Part shown: positions 62,517 through 64,000 of the stretch, in pieces
How positions within the stretch are numbered: the stretch's first letter is position 1
How the letters are laid out: every line of letters starts with the position of its first letter
Source of the DNA: JAJXWB01 sp046349085
GTDB taxonomy: Bacteria > Pseudomonadota > Alphaproteobacteria > Rhizobiales > Beijerinckiaceae
Length of the DNA stretch: 64,000 nucleotides
Assembly (NCBI GenBank): GCA_046349085.1
Contig: JAXMDA010000002.1
Coordinates: 372,001-436,000 of the forward strand
Direction: 5' to 3'
Made by a program: the position numbers and the translations under genes
Notes under the pieces: generated by a model
The model's database searches: none
Seen by the model: the letters and a program-made list of their open reading frames with translations, nothing else
Told to the model about the DNA's origin: nothing

Positions 62517-62624
62517 TTGACCATTGGCCACGCCTTCGCTCGCTTGACCCCGGAGGCGCGGCGCCTGCTAAATGCGCAGGACAGGCGCGGGCGCGGCAGG
62601 CGGCGTCTGCGCACGGGGAGACGC

Positions 62625-63173
62625 TTGAATATCCGGAATTTCGGCAGCCTGCCGAACATCATCACCATCGGCCGGCTGCTGCTCGTTCCGGTTATCGTCT
62701 CGATGATCGTCGCCGCCCAGTGGCGCGACGCCTTTTTCGTGTTTCTGATCGCGGGCGTTTCCGACGCCGCGGACGGCTGGCTCGCCAAGACGTTCGACCT
62801 GCGCACGGAGCTCGGCGCCTTCCTCGATCCGCTCGCGGACAAGGCGCTGCTGATGTCCATCTACGTCGCGCTCGGCATTGCGCACGCCATTCCGCCGACG
62901 CTCGCCATTCTCGTGGTTTCCCGCGACGTCATGATTCTCGGCGGCGTCATCACCGCCTGGCTGTTCGACAAGCCCGTCGAGATACGCCCGCTGTTCGTCT
63001 CCAAGGTCAACACCACGCTGCAAATCGCCTTCGCCGCCGCGGTTCTGGGCGCGAGCGCCTTCGGCCTGTCCGGCGATTACTGGTTCTGGCCCATGACCTA
63101 CGTCGTGGCGGCATTGACGCTGGCTTCTGCGGGCGCCTATCTGGGGCCATGGATCAGGCACATGGGCCACTGA
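62625..63173 (+). CDS. CDP-alcohol phosphatidyltransferase family protein
   Basis: The 182-residue membrane protein carries the CDP-alcohol motif D-x2-DG-x2-A-x8-G-x3-D-x3-D as DAADGWLAK...GAFLDPLADK (about 48-74). It has about five membrane helices. PgsA- or cardiolipin-type chemistry is possible, although the window does not say which alcohol is used. The TTG at 62625 (MNIRNFGSLPNIITIGRLL) has GGGGAG upstream and matches family starts, while the longer frame adds a basic leader that looks non-coding. The permease gene follows after 5 bases. Confidence 0.87.
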   Translation: MNIRNFGSLPNIITIGRLLLVPVIVSMIVAAQWRDAFFVFLIAGVSDAADGWLAKTFDLRTELGAFLDPLADKALLMSIYVALGIAHAIPPTLAILVVSRDVMILGGVITAWLFDKPVEIRPLFVSKVNTTLQIAFAAAVLGASAFGLSGDYWFWPMTYVVAALTLASAGAYLGPWIRHMGH

Positions 63174-63178
63174 CACGC

Positions 63179-64000
63179 ATGAGCCCGCCGCCGCCGGTGA
63201 CGGTCGCCGAACGCGGGCCGCGGCTGGCCGACTTTGCGCCCTGGGCCACCGCAATCGTCGCCGTCGCGCTGTTTCTCTACCTGTTTTCCGGCGTGCTGAT
63301 GCCGTTTGCGGCCGGTATCGCGCTCGGCTACCTGCTCGATCCCGTCGCCGAAAAGCTCGAGCGCCTCGGCCTGAACCGGCTCGGCGCGGCGCTGTTCATA
63401 CTGGCCGTCTCGATCGTCGTCGTCGTTCTGGCGCTGGTCTTCATCGGCCCGATCCTCGGCCACCAGCTCTCGGCCTTCGTCGAGAACCTGCCGCGGATCG
63501 TGCTGCGCCTTCAGGCGCTGGTCTCGGAATGGAGCTCCCGGATCCTCGAAACCTCGTGGGGCGGGGATATCGCCGCCAAGCTGGGATTAGGCTCCGGCAA
63601 TCCCGGCGACATCCAGAAGGCGCTCGGCGATTTCGCCGGCGACGCCGCCAAGTGGCTCGGCGGCTTCGCCAAGTCGCTGCTCTCGGGCGGGGCGGCGCTG
63701 GTCGGCCTGCTCTCGCTGATCGTCGTCACGCCCGTCGTCGCCTTCTACATTCTCGTCGACTGGAACCATATGATCGATTCCGTGAAGTCGCTGGTGCCGC
63801 CGCGCTACCTTCCCGAGGTGAGCAAGGTCGCCCGCGACGTCGACGCCGCGCTCGCCGGCTTCCTGCGCGGGCAATCGCTGGTCTGCCTGTTTCTGGGCCT
63901 CTGGTACGGTCTGGGCCTCACGATCATCGGTCTCAACTACGGGTTCCTGATCGGCATTTCCGCGGGCTTTCTCAGCTTCATCCCCTATGTCGGCTCGCTG
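63179..64000 (+). CDS. AI-2E family (PerM-like) permease, cut by the window end
   Basis: The frame starts MSPPPPVTVAERGPRLADF and stays open for 274 codons to the edge. It has N-terminal helices (WATAIVAVALFLYLFSGVL, GIALGYLLDPVAEKLERLGL) and a long amphipathic middle part. The family's helix pairs follow, including LIVVTPVVAFYILVDWN and GFLSFIPYVG near the end. The family name comes from a proposed role in autoinducer export, while other members are ion exchangers. In relatives hdaA and ppk follow, which would lie beyond this window. Confidence 0.87.
   Translation, partial: MSPPPPVTVAERGPRLADFAPWATAIVAVALFLYLFSGVLMPFAAGIALGYLLDPVAEKLERLGLNRLGAALFILAVSIVVVVLALVFIGPILGHQLSAFVENLPRIVLRLQALVSEWSSRILETSWGGDIAAKLGLGSGNPGDIQKALGDFAGDAAKWLGGFAKSLLSGGAALVGLLSLIVVTPVVAFYILVDWNHMIDSVKSLVPPRYLPEVSKVARDVDAALAGFLRGQSLVCLFLGLWYGLGLTIIGLNYGFLIGISAGFLSFIPYVGSL

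Overview
The window looks like a chromosomal segment of a GC-rich alphaproteobacterium of the order Hyphomicrobiales (Rhizobiales). The evidence is gene order typical of that order: rpsF-rpsR-DUF2232-rplI, fabD-fabG-acpP-fabF-mltG-yicC-gmk, rsmA-pdxA-lptD-lptG facing pepA, and purN-purM beside a CDP-alcohol phosphatidyltransferase and an AI-2E family permease. The vanillate demethylase, AlkB-type monooxygenase and a surface-protein repeat that I associate with methylotrophic relatives fit a Beijerinckiaceae/Methylocystaceae-like organism, but the genus cannot be fixed from sequence alone.

Layout. 0-3 kb: ribosomal protein operon rpsF-rpsR-DUF2232-rplI (minus strand). 3-17.4 kb: an accessory surface-glycan and sulfation region. 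It holds cysD and cysNC (sulfate to APS to PAPS) directly behind a 1420-residue triple glycosyltransferase, then two methyltransferases, a secreted trypsin-like protease, an AT-rich NAD-dependent epimerase, a coiled-coil protein carrying the same repeat module as the glycosyltransferase, and a PAPS-type sulfotransferase. 17.5-26.3 kb: a solo TadG-like von Willebrand protein, a vanillate demethylase locus (vanA-vanR-vanB with a palindromic operator), a Nudix hydrolase, a secreted esterase, a cysteine-cluster protein, an AraC regulator facing alkB, and a cupin. 26.4-33.5 kb: fatty-acid synthesis core, mltG, yicC, gmk. 33.9-41.3 kb: rsmA, pdxA, lptD, lptG, pepA, from which lptF and surA are absent. 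41.4-47 kb: small accessory genes, holC, a methyltransferase, an MFS permease and two tandem paralogous secreted 91-residue peptides. 47-52.2 kb: ABC-F ATPase, oxyR facing katG. 52.4-58.7 kb: ndk, a globin facing a molybdopterin oxidoreductase, a papain-like protein, and two response-regulator plus Crp-family pairs. 58.7-64 kb: DUF2270 protein, purN, purM, TPR protein, CDP-alcohol phosphatidyltransferase and a permease cut by the window end.

How it fits together. The most distinctive unit is the 3-17.4 kb region. The glycosyltransferase, cysD and cysNC lie on one strand with small gaps, so sulfate activation is probably dedicated to a surface glycan, and a PAPS-binding sulfotransferase is encoded 6 kb away. 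The shared FD-YL-PDV-PL-HY-EGR repeat in the glycosyltransferase and the coiled-coil protein suggests that the two proteins act at the same place. Around 55.6-58.7 kb a Cys-His-Asp papain-like protein and paired receiver/Crp genes form a second set of little-described genes. No tRNA, rRNA, CRISPR array, insertion sequence or prophage was recognised. Several families of short palindromic intergenic repeats are present.
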